Below are positions 35,282 to 44,719 of a stretch of 64,000 bases of DNA, in pieces. Source of the stretch: Pectobacterium zantedeschiae (GTDB lineage Bacteria > Pseudomonadota > Gammaproteobacteria > Enterobacterales > Enterobacteriaceae). Where the stretch lies: positions 124,001 to 188,000 of the forward strand of contig NZ_NWTM01000005.1 of NCBI RefSeq assembly GCF_004137795.1. Direction: 5' to 3'. The notes beneath the pieces were generated by a model. It was not told the origin of the DNA. It worked only from the letters and a program-made list of their open reading frames with translations, and did no database searches. The position numbers and the translations under genes are program-made. Every line of letters starts with the position of its first letter. Within the stretch, counting starts at the first letter, position 1.

Positions 35282-35302
35282 CAGGAGGGAATATCCCTCC
35301 TG
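35282..35302. terminator. Terminator between dsbG and the siderophore reductase gene
   Basis: CAGGAGGGA / TCCCTCCTG, 9-bp perfect stem with a 3-nt loop, followed on the plus strand by ACGTTTTC. It lies between convergent genes. Confidence 0.75.
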
Positions 35303-35312
35303 ACGTTTTCTC

Positions 35313-36218
35313 TTAGCGATGCGACCAGTAAGCCATAAAGTTGATCGTCTCTTTATCGAGGTGACGCTCGTCGAGCAGATAGCGTCGTAGTCGTTTGATG
35401 GCAGAGGATTCTCCCGCGACCCAGGCATAGAACGGACGGTGCGCCGTTGCACGCTCCCAGAGTAGCTCGTCTTCCGGCGTCTCCTGTACAATTTCATCAC
35501 GATTGGTACAGGCGCTAGTGGGGATTTTCACGTCTTGCTGTACCGCAGCCAACAGGCGGCCACCCCATATTGTGCTGTGGGTTTCCTCACGCGGCAGCCA
35601 GTGAATCTGCGCAAAAGAGAAATCGCCCGGCGTCACGCAGTCCGCGGCTTTTGGCACTTCAAAAAAGGCCTGTACCAACGGCGGAGAAGGCTGATTCGCC
35701 AGTTGTTCAAGAATCCCCATTGCTGCTGGCAGCGCCGTTTCATCCGCAATCAGCAACACCTGCTCAACGCCATCGTGCGGTGCCCATTCATAGCCGCCGC
35801 TGTCACCATCAGCCTCCGCATTAGGTGCAACAATCTGTAGCGCATCGCCCGGCTTAGCATGGTTAGCCCAGCTTGAGGCAGGCCCAGTATCACCGTGCAG
35901 CACAAAGTCGATCGTTGCCTGCTGTAACTCACGGGAGACGGAACGCAGTGTGTAGGTGCGCAGAATCGGACGACGTTCACGCGGCAGCGCCAGATAGTCT
36001 TGATACCAGGTGTCGCTGACGGCCATGGGCGTCAGTTCCCCGCTTTCGCTGGCGAACAGCAGCTTGATGCGCTGATCCGGCGCGTCCAGTTTCATCTGGC
36101 GCACTTCCGGGCCGATGAACACACAGCGCGCTAATGAAGGCGAGAGCAGCGTCTTACTCTCTAAACGTAAGTTGAACAGCCGATAGGCTGAAGACGTTGT
36201 GCGGTTAGCTAAAGACAT
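35313..36218 (-). CDS. Siderophore-interacting protein (ferric siderophore reductase)
   Basis: Cytosolic FAD-dependent NAD(P)H reductase of the SIP/ViuB/YqjH family, which reduces ferric siderophores to release iron. 301 residues: FAD-binding N-terminal half with the RRPILRTYTLRS motif (RxYT) and a C-terminal NAD(P)H-binding domain (GVEQVLLIADETALPA, FYAWVAGESSAIKRLRRYL). A Fur box upstream supports iron repression. No siderophore synthesis or receptor gene is adjacent, so it may serve several siderophores. Confidence 0.92.
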   Translation of the reverse strand: MSLANRTTSSAYRLFNLRLESKTLLSPSLARCVFIGPEVRQMKLDAPDQRIKLLFASESGELTPMAVSDTWYQDYLALPRERRPILRTYTLRSVSRELQQATIDFVLHGDTGPASSWANHAKPGDALQIVAPNAEADGDSGGYEWAPHDGVEQVLLIADETALPAAMGILEQLANQPSPPLVQAFFEVPKAADCVTPGDFSFAQIHWLPREETHSTIWGGRLLAAVQQDVKIPTSACTNRDEIVQETPEDELLWERATAHRPFYAWVAGESSAIKRLRRYLLDERHLDKETINFMAYWSHR

Positions 36219-36305
36219 AGTGATAAAGCCGTATGTTTTGTAAGGAAAAATCAGTTAGCGGGATCAAACCCATTCACCGCAACTTACCATAAACAAAACA
36301 CTAAC

Positions 36306-36318
36306 GATAATCATTATC
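36306..36318 (-). promoter_or_regulatory. Fur box of the siderophore reductase gene
   Basis: GATAAT-C-ATTATC, the 6-1-6 Fur core, about 90 bp upstream of the reductase start. The match is perfect in both half-sites. Confidence 0.85.
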
Positions 36319-36399
36319 ACCACTCAGATAAATGTCGTGATAAAAGCGACATTTTCTTTATCTCGCAGGCCAGAGACCATTGTGAGCAGGCATAAAAAA

Positions 36400-36431
36400 T
36401 GCTGGCTAAATAGTTCACTATTCAACCAGCA
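36400..36431 (-). terminator. Terminator of gor
   Basis: Bulged hairpin TGCTGG..ATAGT / ACTAT..CCAGCA followed on the minus strand by six Ts. It lies 47 bp after the gor stop. Confidence 0.8.
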
Positions 36432-36477
36432 CGTTTCCATCTTTCAGAAAAGCAGTAGGACCCGTTTCCCTATCTCA

Positions 36478-37830
36478 TCACCGCATCGTCACAAACTCTT
36501 CCGAGGCAGTCGGATGGATAGCGACAGTGTTGTCGAAGTCTTTCTTGGTCGCGCCCATTTTGACGGCGACCGCGAAGCCTTGCAGCATTTCATCCATACC
36601 AAAACCGATGCCGTGGATACCGACGATTTTTTCTTCTTTGCCCACGCAGACCAGCTTCATGCGGCACGGCTGGCGGTGCTGCGTCACAGCGGTGTACATC
36701 GCGGTGAAGGCAGATTTATACACTTTCACCTGATCGTCGCCGTACTGCTCACGCGCCTGTGGTTCGGTTAGCCCGACGGTGCCAATCGGCGGGTGGCTGA
36801 AGACGACGGTTGGGATGTTGCTGTAGTCCAGATGCTCGTCGGGTTTGTTGTTAAACAAACGCTCGGATAAACGACGACCTGCCGCAACAGCAACCGGCGT
36901 GAGCTCGACAGCTCCCGTGTTATCGCCGACAGCGTAAATACCAGAAACGTTGGTGTTCTGGAATTTATCGACGTTGATGTAGCCTTTGTCGTTCAGCTCC
37001 ACGCCAGTGACGCTCAGGTTCAGATTATCCGTCGCCGGTTCACGACCAATCGCCCAAATCAGGCAATCGACGGTTTGTGACTGACCGTTTTCCAGCTCCA
37101 GCGTCAGGCTGCCATCAGCATTTTTCACAATCGCTTTCGGGATCGACTCGGTATGCAGCGTCGGCCCTTCGGTGTTCATCACTTCCACCAGCGTGTCGAC
37201 AATCAGCGGATCAAAGCTGCGCAACGGCGCGTGTTTGCGTACAAAAAGATGGGTTTCAGACCCCAATCCGTTCAATACGCCAGCAATCTCCACTGCAATA
37301 TAGCCTGCACCGACGATAGCGGTACGCTTCGGCAGCGCATCCAGCTCAAAGAAGCCGTCGGAATCAATGCCGTATTCCGCACCGGGAATGTTAGGGTGAA
37401 CCGGACGACCGCCCGTCGCAATCAGGATATGGTCAGCCGTAATTTTCTCGCCGTTCACTTCCACCGTGTGCGCATCGACAAAACGAGCAAAACCGTGGAT
37501 CACATCAACCTTATTCTTACCCAGCACGTTATCGTAGGACTGGTGGATACGATCGATGTAGGCACTGCGGTTCTTGACCAGCGTGCCCCAGTTAAACTGG
37601 TTCACCGTGGTATCGAACCCGTAATCAGGGCCGTACTGATGGATCGCTTCGGCAATCTGCGCCGCATGCCACATCACTTTCTTCGGCACACAGCCGACGT
37701 TGACGCAGGTGCCGCCCAGATATTTCGCTTCGATCAACGCACATTTTTGTCCATACATCGCCGCGCGGTTGATAGACGCGATACCGCCGCTGCCGCCGCC
37801 AATAGCAAGGTAGTCATAGTGTTTGGTCAT
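36478..37830 (-). CDS. gor: Glutathione reductase
   Basis: Reduces oxidised glutathione with NADPH; homodimeric cytosolic flavoprotein. 450 residues closely matching E. coli Gor: FAD motif [15 protein letters not shown], redox disulfide [19 protein letters not shown] motif [15 protein letters not shown] and C-terminal [15 protein letters not shown] with the catalytic histidine. The ATG at 37830 follows GGAT; a longer start at 37842 has no support. It is monocistronic with a clear terminator; rlmJ is upstream on the same strand after 128 bp. Confidence 0.98.
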   Translation of the reverse strand: MTKHYDYLAIGGGSGGIASINRAAMYGQKCALIEAKYLGGTCVNVGCVPKKVMWHAAQIAEAIHQYGPDYGFDTTVNQFNWGTLVKNRSAYIDRIHQSYDNVLGKNKVDVIHGFARFVDAHTVEVNGEKITADHILIATGGRPVHPNIPGAEYGIDSDGFFELDALPKRTAIVGAGYIAVEIAGVLNGLGSETHLFVRKHAPLRSFDPLIVDTLVEVMNTEGPTLHTESIPKAIVKNADGSLTLELENGQSQTVDCLIWAIGREPATDNLNLSVTGVELNDKGYINVDKFQNTNVSGIYAVGDNTGAVELTPVAVAAGRRLSERLFNNKPDEHLDYSNIPTVVFSHPPIGTVGLTEPQAREQYGDDQVKVYKSAFTAMYTAVTQHRQPCRMKLVCVGKEEKIVGIHGIGFGMDEMLQGFAVAVKMGATKKDFDNTVAIHPTASEEFVTMR

Positions 37831-37958
37831 CAGTGTATCCATGCTTAAGTGAATAAAATTTGCCTAGAGTGTAACGCCAGAGCCCCACGTCCAATAAAGG
37901 TTATGCCTATGGTTGCGATAGGAAAAACCGACCGCGAATCCCACCACAACCATGCGCA

Positions 37959-38801
37959 TTACTCCGGTACGATTTGCTCCACCAGCGTATGCCCGGTACC
38001 TTCCGGTACCAGCACGTTATGCAGCCACGGCAGCACGCTTTTCATCTGCGCCGCCAGCTTCCACGGCGGATTAATCACAATCATGCCAGACGCCGTCATG
38101 CCATAGCGGTCGCTGTCGGGCAGCACCGCCAGTTCAATTTGCAGAATGTTGCGAATACCCGTGGCTTCCAGCTCTTTCAGCATGCGCTTGATATTCTGAC
38201 GCAGCACCACCGGATACCACAGAGCAAATACACCAGTACCAAAGCGTTTATGCCCTTCCTTGATGCCTTTAACTACGTCCTGATAGTCCGTCTTCAGCTC
38301 ATAAGGTGGGTCGATCAATATGAAACCGCGACGGGAAAGCGGTGGCAACTGTGATTTCAGTTGCTGATAGCCATCGTCACGCAACACTTTGGTACGTGAA
38401 TCTTTCTGAAACTCATTACGCAGCAGCGGGAAGTCGCTGGGATGCAGCTCGGTCAGGTGGAGTTTGTCCTGCTCACGCAGCAGCTGACGCGCAATCAGCG
38501 GAGAACCGGGGTAATAGCGCAACTGCCCATTGTGGTTATAGGTGTGCACCGCCTGCATGTAAGGTTCAAGCTCAGCCGGAATATCGTCACGCTGCCAGAT
38601 TTTCGCGATGCCATCCAGATACTCGCCTGTGCGCTCGGCGTGTTCGCCGCTGAGCTGATAGCGACCTGCACCCGCGTGGGTATCCAGATACAGGAAAGGT
38701 TTTTCTTTCTCTTTCAGGGCAGTAATGATCAGGCTCTGAACAGTGTGTTTCAGCACGTCGGCGTGATTGCCGGCATGGAAACTGTGGCGGTAACTTAGCA
38801 T
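37959..38801 (-). CDS. rlmJ: RlmJ, 23S rRNA (adenine-2030-N6)-methyltransferase
   Basis: S-adenosylmethionine-dependent methyltransferase making m6A2030 in 23S rRNA. 280 residues starting MLSYRHSFHAGNHADVLKHTV; the SAM-binding region is YLDTHAGAGRY and the catalytic motif is DPPYE in LIDPPYELKTDY. Formerly yhiR. It lies near gor as in E. coli. Confidence 0.97.
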   Translation of the reverse strand: MLSYRHSFHAGNHADVLKHTVQSLIITALKEKEKPFLYLDTHAGAGRYQLSGEHAERTGEYLDGIAKIWQRDDIPAELEPYMQAVHTYNHNGQLRYYPGSPLIARQLLREQDKLHLTELHPSDFPLLRNEFQKDSRTKVLRDDGYQQLKSQLPPLSRRGFILIDPPYELKTDYQDVVKGIKEGHKRFGTGVFALWYPVVLRQNIKRMLKELEATGIRNILQIELAVLPDSDRYGMTASGMIVINPPWKLAAQMKSVLPWLHNVLVPEGTGHTLVEQIVPE

Positions 38802-39019
38802 GCTTGCTTTCCGGTGAAGTTTTTATAAATAACGTCGATTAGCTGACAGTATAACCGCCCACGGCGGAAAATATCCCTTCAATACGTCCCGCCTGCGAAC
38901 CGCCGCGCAAACCGACAATTTTTATCGTCTTAAATCAGTAAATTGTGAAACATGGCCGTTTTTCATCCGATTGAAAGCTACCGATATTCAGGTACATAAA
39001 GTACGATCGCACGCTAACC

Positions 39020-39748
39020 ATGATGGAATTGGACGTTATTCTGATGGAACCTGAATATCAGCGCTGGCTGATGGCGCTTTCCGCCCCGATGGTCGCACTC
39101 AATATCAAGTACGATGCCCGCTTCTGCGAGCCTACCTTCTACGAGCCCGGCGAAACCATCAGTCTGAGCAACAGTTGGGGCATTACGTCCCGTGAAGGGC
39201 TGATCTCAATGATTAACGATATGACAGACGGCGGCCATGCTGAGCGTTTGGCGTATTACTATCACCTTTGGCATCACCTGACGGCATCCGAGTGGCAACA
39301 GCATTGCGCCAATCAATCTGAAGACGTGCAGGGAGCGCTCGCGCTGGTGACCGAAACGGCCGCGTTATGCGGTGAAGGCGGGATTCGCGCCTGGGATTTG
39401 GGGCGCATGAGTTTCTTGAGCCGCATCGGGTTACTCAACGGCTGGATTAGCAAAAACGAGAACCTGTGGATTCACACTCGGCTGGCCGACAGAGCACGTT
39501 ACTATTACCGCAGTTGGGAAAATTATTACGCCGCATTCTTGATTGGCCGCACCTATTGGCTCTCCCTGGATGAGGAAGATCCTGAATGCCAGCGCTACAT
39601 TTTCAGCAACGCTAGCCAAAATCCTGATTACATTGACCAGATCGGCACGCTCTATACCCACCCGGACTGCCCGATTCATGACCTCGACTGGGATGTTGAT
39701 CCGATAGAAATGGATAAGCCCGAGTCCTTACCAGAAGCGGAAATATAA
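39020..39748 (+). CDS. DUF1266 protein (YbeR/YbeU-like)
   Basis: 242 residues without signal peptide or membrane segment, tryptophan- and tyrosine-rich. The pattern WGITSREGLISMINDMTDGGHAERL and GEGGIRAWDLGRMSFLSRIGLLNGWIS is that of DUF1266 proteins such as E. coli YbeR and YbeU, which are encoded near djlB/djlC and hscC. Molecular function unknown. The ATG at 39020 or 39023 is not well supported by a ribosome binding site; ATG 39044 is possible. The stop overlaps the next ATG by one base, so the J-domain gene is translationally coupled. Confidence 0.82.
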   Translation: MMELDVILMEPEYQRWLMALSAPMVALNIKYDARFCEPTFYEPGETISLSNSWGITSREGLISMINDMTDGGHAERLAYYYHLWHHLTASEWQQHCANQSEDVQGALALVTETAALCGEGGIRAWDLGRMSFLSRIGLLNGWISKNENLWIHTRLADRARYYYRSWENYYAAFLIGRTYWLSLDEEDPECQRYIFSNASQNPDYIDQIGTLYTHPDCPIHDLDWDVDPIEMDKPESLPEAEI

Positions 39749-42477
39749 TGGACACACTGTGCTGGCAGCGATTAGGCATTGAGCCGACTCAGGATCTGGA
39801 TGTTATTCGTCAGGCTTACCGTCAGAAAGTACCGCAGTTTCACCCAGAAACCGATCCCGATGGCTTCAAACAGCTGCGTGAGGCGTACGATACCGCCTGT
39901 AAGCTGGCGAAAAATCCTGTGTCATCGGGTGATGAAGAAGACGCTCATACCGAATCGCGCGCTTCCCCCTCAACAACCGAGAATGCCGCCTCCGACAACG
40001 CCGACCCTCAGGCAGAAGAGCTGGTCGCCGCGTTTGAGCAACTGTTAAGCAACCCAAACGAACGCTTCGTTCCACTGTATTGGGAACGCTACATTCAGTT
40101 GCTGAATCAGCAGGCTTTCGATGTGATTGATCGCCTTCGCTGGCCGCTGCTTCAGCGCCTGATGCGCGAGTCCTGTATCTCAATCCACTGTGTTCGTGCA
40201 CTGGCCGATCGCCTGCGTTGGCAACAGCGTCAAGGGGAACTGTCTGGTGACGGAGTCGAGGATGTCCGCAACTTTCTCGATTCTCTCGGCTATGAGGATC
40301 TGTTCGATTTTTCTCTGCTATCGCACCTAAGCCTGCCCGCACAGTTGGAAACCATCTTCTATTTTCAGCAGGCCAACGGCACGTACTGGAATCGTCCGGC
40401 GTTTATGTTAGCTACGCTGCTGCACAACCCGACGGCCATTTATTGGCCTGACAGTCCGGCACTGATGCAAAAGCTCGCGCGTTGGCACAGCCATGCTAGC
40501 GTTCCCAATGCCATACTGCGTGATTACTGTCTGCGACAGATAGACACAACACCAGACAACACAGAATGGCTCACGCTCAGCGCTAGCCTCTGTTCCCTTA
40601 CCGGAGAGGATGAGAAGGCCTTCTCGCTGTGGCTGATGCTTTATCAGCAAACTCACCATGCACAGGCGGAGCAATGGCTGATCGATTGGTGCAAACAACA
40701 CCAGCCGAATGCACTTCCCTTATTGATTCAGTCATTTAACTATACACCTGCGCCAGACCTGACAGGGTTAGCGCTGGACGATCCGCGCCAGCGGTTCTTC
40801 ATTTCTCAGCACAACACCCAAATGCTGATTCGCTGGGGAGAAGCACTGAAGCTGCCGCTGTCGCCCATGGCGGAAAGCTACGCCCGCTGGAAACTGGGAA
40901 AACAGGATTTACAGGATATCTATCAGCACCTGCTGCTACACAGCGGGGACGCGATTCAGGATCGCCTGTACTGGCATGCCAGCATGTTAACCGTGGGTAA
41001 TGAGCGCCTGTTACAGGACATTCTGGCGCAGCCGTTACCCGACGAACCGCTGTATGCGTTGATCTTACAGGGGTTGCAATTTCAGGCGACACAACGCTTA
41101 TCCTGGCTGGATACCTCCGGCGCGATTCACGCCTTCACGGAGTGGCTGTATTCGCCGTCAGAAGATGCGTTGCCCAGCGCGTTCACCAACCAAAAATCGT
41201 TCGCCTGGCTGCAAGCACAAACCTGGCTGCGACAATGGCGTCCACTGTCGCTGAATCAGCTTAACAAGTTGTATAGCAGCGGCATCCATACGGAAGAAAT
41301 CGACCCGATCAATGATTGTCTGGTCGAACTTTCTGCGCGCTATCAGCGCGATGCATCTCTGGTGCCGCAAGGGGTCGATAAGCCGCAAGAACTCAGCGCC
41401 AAAGCGGAACTGAGGCAGGCGATACTGATCGCATTAATGATGACCGATCCAATATCTTGTCTGGGTTTACCGCGCCAGTCTGTACTGCCCGAACTGGCCT
41501 TAACCCACCCGGCACATTCACTCTCTCAGCTCTTTCGCAAGGCAGAATGCCGTGATGGCGATGCAGTTAGACCGCTGAAAAAACAGCTCGACCTAACTGA
41601 CCCGCTGCACTATCACTGTTGGATGCACTTCCCCGTCGCTATCGAGGAATATCTCAACAGCGGAGAGGTTTACAGCGAGTTCGCCGCCAGCCATTTTTAT
41701 CTTACCGATGAGCACTGGCAGGCAGAGCTGGCGAAATCGCCCATCATCTATCAGATCTTTTTCCACGCGTTTTATATCCTTGTGGGAGAAGAAGAACAGG
41801 CCGAGCAACATCGTGAATGGCTGGCGTCTCTCCCCGTTGAAACACAGCAGGAAGAAGACATCCGTGTCGCCTTTATCGAAGAGTCGGATGAGCTGGAAAA
41901 GTCATTAAAACAGCTTTCCGACGACAAACGCGTCACGCTCATCGGCCAATTGATTCAAAACTGTGCGAAGAATCCCGAATACCTGTTTGATAATAGCGAT
42001 CAGCGCTTTTTGACCGAACATCTGTCCTATCCGCATGAAGACATCACGCTGAGATTGATCGCAAAGGTGCTGCTGCAATGTACCGATCGGCGCGAGCGTC
42101 AGTTCAGTATGCCGCAGGTCAGAAAAAGCTACTGGTGGCAATTTTGGCGCACCAACACACGCATTAGCCGCCTCGGTTTCTTGATGCAGTCTGGGTTGGG
42201 AAGCTATTTTCTCTATCGCGCAAGTGACTGGATCGGCTCACCACCGCCGTATGTCGAAGGGCTGCTGCTCGTGCTCATCGTGCTCAATTTGTTAAGTGCC
42301 GCACGTCGACGTTATAACGATATCGGATCCAATACGCCGTGGGTGATGAGTTTCTTCACCCTACTCATACCGCTATTTCTGCTGCTCCCTTTGCTGACAC
42401 CAAGCCTTAACCGCTGGAATAAATTCGGGCCGCCGCCACACGGCAAGAAAACCGAAACGGATACCACACCAGCCTGA
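39748..42477 (+). CDS. J-domain co-chaperone with membrane tail (DjlB/DjlC-like)
   Basis: 909 residues. N-terminal J domain of about 60 residues (CWQRLGIEPTQDLDVIRQAYRQKVPQFHPETDPDGFKQLREAYDTA) in which the usual HPD motif reads HPE. A long central helical, tetratricopeptide-like region follows, and a C-terminal membrane domain of the DUF805 type (residues about 800-890, with YFLYRASDWIGSP and RRRYNDIGSNTPWVMSFFTLLIPLFLLLPLL). E. coli DjlB and DjlC are J proteins that stimulate HscC; here the gene is convergent with hscC, supporting that role. DjlB and DjlC of E. coli are shorter, so this is an enlarged relative. Confidence 0.85.
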   Translation: MDTLCWQRLGIEPTQDLDVIRQAYRQKVPQFHPETDPDGFKQLREAYDTACKLAKNPVSSGDEEDAHTESRASPSTTENAASDNADPQAEELVAAFEQLLSNPNERFVPLYWERYIQLLNQQAFDVIDRLRWPLLQRLMRESCISIHCVRALADRLRWQQRQGELSGDGVEDVRNFLDSLGYEDLFDFSLLSHLSLPAQLETIFYFQQANGTYWNRPAFMLATLLHNPTAIYWPDSPALMQKLARWHSHASVPNAILRDYCLRQIDTTPDNTEWLTLSASLCSLTGEDEKAFSLWLMLYQQTHHAQAEQWLIDWCKQHQPNALPLLIQSFNYTPAPDLTGLALDDPRQRFFISQHNTQMLIRWGEALKLPLSPMAESYARWKLGKQDLQDIYQHLLLHSGDAIQDRLYWHASMLTVGNERLLQDILAQPLPDEPLYALILQGLQFQATQRLSWLDTSGAIHAFTEWLYSPSEDALPSAFTNQKSFAWLQAQTWLRQWRPLSLNQLNKLYSSGIHTEEIDPINDCLVELSARYQRDASLVPQGVDKPQELSAKAELRQAILIALMMTDPISCLGLPRQSVLPELALTHPAHSLSQLFRKAECRDGDAVRPLKKQLDLTDPLHYHCWMHFPVAIEEYLNSGEVYSEFAASHFYLTDEHWQAELAKSPIIYQIFFHAFYILVGEEEQAEQHREWLASLPVETQQEEDIRVAFIEESDELEKSLKQLSDDKRVTLIGQLIQNCAKNPEYLFDNSDQRFLTEHLSYPHEDITLRLIAKVLLQCTDRRERQFSMPQVRKSYWWQFWRTNTRISRLGFLMQSGLGSYFLYRASDWIGSPPPYVEGLLLVLIVLNLLSAARRRYNDIGSNTPWVMSFFTLLIPLFLLLPLLTPSLNRWNKFGPPPHGKKTETDTTPA

Positions 42478-42489
42478 CGAAAATGATTT

Positions 42490-42512
42490 GGGTGGTACAG
42501 CACGTGCCACCC
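42490..42512. terminator. Hairpin between the J-domain gene and hscC
   Basis: GGGTGGTAC / GTGCCACCC, 9-bp stem (one wobble pair) with a 5-nt loop, between two convergent genes. No long T-run; weak bidirectional terminator is possible. Confidence 0.5.
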
Positions 42513-42517
42513 GAATA

Positions 42518-44209
42518 TCAGTAAGAGACTTCATCCAGATACTGCTCAATCCGCTCCCGCGTTTCGTCGATCGCCGGTGCGTATTGTCCCGCCAGCGCCT
42601 GTTCAAAGTCACGTAGCCAGAAGCCAATCTGTTCTCGTTCTTCCAGACGCGTTTGCGCCCAGGCTTTTTCCAGCCGCGCTAGCAGGTTACGGTTCATGAG
42701 ATTGTCTCTGGGGTGAATCTTCAGCGCTTGCAGTTTCTGGTGACTTTTCTGCTGCTGTTCGGCGCTCAACCCCGTCGGGCTGCGATCGATCACTTTCGTG
42801 AAGTTATCGCCGCTATCCGGCAGGTTAACATCCACCTCCAGCAGCCCGTTGATGTCATAGCTGAAACGTACCTCAATGGACTGCTTATAAGATTTCGCCT
42901 TTATCGGCATGGTGAACTCATCGATAAATACGTTGTTATCGACGTAAGGGCTTTCACCCTGATAGATGGCGATGCAGATGTTGTCCTGACCGGGTGAGCC
43001 AGTGGAAAATGTCTCTACTCGCGAAGTCGGCACCACCGTATTGCGCTCCAATATCGGGGAAAACAGGCCGTTTTGTTTGTCGTTGGCGGTTTTAATTCCA
43101 AGGGTGTACGGACAAACGTCTGTCAGGATCACTTCTTCGATGTCCTGCTCGCGTAGTCGACAAGCGGCCTGTACCGCCGCGCCTTTGGCGACCACGGTAT
43201 CCGCATCCAGATGCTGATAAGGTAATTTGCCAAACAGCCTGACCACCAACTTCTGGATAATCGACATCTTTGATGCCCCACCGACCAGCACCACATGATC
43301 TAGCTGTTCCGGCCTCAGGCGGGCATCGTGTAACGCCTGCTCTATCGGCGCACGAATGCGATTCATCAGCGGTAGCCATGCCGCTTCAATCTCTTCGCTA
43401 TCCAACACGACGCGCCAGTCTTCCTCGCGCCAGTGCCATAGCAGTTCATTTGATGGAGAGGGGAAACCGGGCTGGCATTTCAGCGCTTCAGCGTGACTGT
43501 AAAGACGTGCCAGATCCGTCGTGGGAATCGTTGAATCGTCCAGTTTCCACGCTTTCAGGCAGGTTTTCACCACCGCCTGTGTGAAATCTTCGCCACCCAG
43601 ATAGTTGTCGCCCGCCGAGCTATGCACTTCGATCAGCGGAAAGGCATATTCCAACACGCTGACGTCGAAGGTGCCGCCGCCTAAATCAAAGACCAGCGTA
43701 CGCCCCAGTTCCTGCGTGTGTAAGCCGTAGGCCATAGAGGCAGCGGTGGGTTCATTAATTAAACGGACCGCATTCAACTCTGCCAGTTCCGCCGCAAAAC
43801 GCGTCTGCTTACGCTGTTCATCGCTGAAATAGGCTGGCACAGAGATCACCACGTCCTTGATGGGGTGCCCGAGGTAGCTTTCCGCATCGGCTTTAAGCGA
43901 TTTCAGCACCATGGCCGACAGCTCAGCGGGAGAGAACGTTTTATCCCCGAGCCTGAAGGTTTTCTTGCTCCCCATGTAGCGCTTAAACAGTGACGCCGAC
44001 ACCTGCGGGTGCGTCGTCAAACGGGAGATCGCAGGTTTCCCCACCAAGATACTGCCATCTTCATCAATACTGACGGCCGAAGGCGTGAAGTTATCATTCA
44101 GGGCATTCGGTATCAGGCGTGCCTCGCCATTTTGCCAAACGCTAATCAGGCTGTTCGTTGTGCCCAGATCGATACCAATCGCCAGAGAAGCGTCTTGCGG
44201 GTGCATCAT
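42518..44209 (-). CDS. hscC: HscC, Hsp70-family chaperone
   Basis: ATP-dependent molecular chaperone (Hsp62) of the Hsp70 family, 563 residues. Nucleotide-binding domain with AIGIDLGTTNSLISVW, VVISVPAYFSDEQRKQTRFAAELA, INEPTAASMAYGL and LVFDLGGGTFDVSVLEY, then LVGGASKMSIIQKLV and a shortened substrate-binding domain (VPTSRVETFSTGSPGQD, RFSYDINGLLEVDV). Like E. coli HscC it lacks the long C-terminal lid. The ATG at 44209 (or 44206) follows AAGGAAA; the upstream in-frame ATG at 44230 is less likely. It works with J proteins of the DjlB/DjlC type, one of which is encoded next door. Confidence 0.95.
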   Translation of the reverse strand: MMHPQDASLAIGIDLGTTNSLISVWQNGEARLIPNALNDNFTPSAVSIDEDGSILVGKPAISRLTTHPQVSASLFKRYMGSKKTFRLGDKTFSPAELSAMVLKSLKADAESYLGHPIKDVVISVPAYFSDEQRKQTRFAAELAELNAVRLINEPTAASMAYGLHTQELGRTLVFDLGGGTFDVSVLEYAFPLIEVHSSAGDNYLGGEDFTQAVVKTCLKAWKLDDSTIPTTDLARLYSHAEALKCQPGFPSPSNELLWHWREEDWRVVLDSEEIEAAWLPLMNRIRAPIEQALHDARLRPEQLDHVVLVGGASKMSIIQKLVVRLFGKLPYQHLDADTVVAKGAAVQAACRLREQDIEEVILTDVCPYTLGIKTANDKQNGLFSPILERNTVVPTSRVETFSTGSPGQDNICIAIYQGESPYVDNNVFIDEFTMPIKAKSYKQSIEVRFSYDINGLLEVDVNLPDSGDNFTKVIDRSPTGLSAEQQQKSHQKLQALKIHPRDNLMNRNLLARLEKAWAQTRLEEREQIGFWLRDFEQALAGQYAPAIDETRERIEQYLDEVSY

Positions 44210-44415
44210 GCGGTTTTCCTTATTAACCATTCCATTCTCAGAGTGCCATCAGGCGCAGACAACGAGCCCGTTCAGCAAGCAGGGCAATAGTATATACATC
44301 TTGGTCAGGAAAAGACCGCACACGGCTAACACAGGAATATTTTTCAACAGATCTGGTGAGCGATAAATAAGCGTTATATTATTAACTATATAACGATCAT
44401 TCACGGAGCATTATC

Positions 44416-44709
44416 ATGGGAAACCATTTTGAGCGGGGCGTCCTCGCGGGGCTAAGATCTGCCAATCCAAAATCCACCAACGATATTAGCCCTTACTGCT
44501 ACGACTATCGACGCGGCTATATTTGCGGCTATGCTCATAATCTGGCGGAAACTAAAGGCGACCGTCAGCAGGCCGCCTTCGAGGCAGGGTTGTTATCACG
44601 CCGCTACGGGCTGGAACGGGAGAGAGTCGCAGAGTTCTTTACTGAACAAGGCAACCCTTACGCGATTCGCTTTTTTTATGCTGGGTATGATGCGCATACG
44701 CCGCGCTAG
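44416..44709 (+). CDS. yghW: YghW, DUF2623 small protein
   Basis: 97-residue protein of unknown function matching E. coli YghW: NHFERGVLAGLRSA, SPYCYDYRRGYICGYAHNLAETKGDRQQAAFEAGLLSRRYGL. No signal or membrane segment. It follows a good ribosome binding site (CACGGAGC) and a -10-like TATATT region upstream. Confidence 0.9.
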   Translation: MGNHFERGVLAGLRSANPKSTNDISPYCYDYRRGYICGYAHNLAETKGDRQQAAFEAGLLSRRYGLERERVAEFFTEQGNPYAIRFFYAGYDAHTPR

Positions 44710-44719
44710 TTGATATCAG

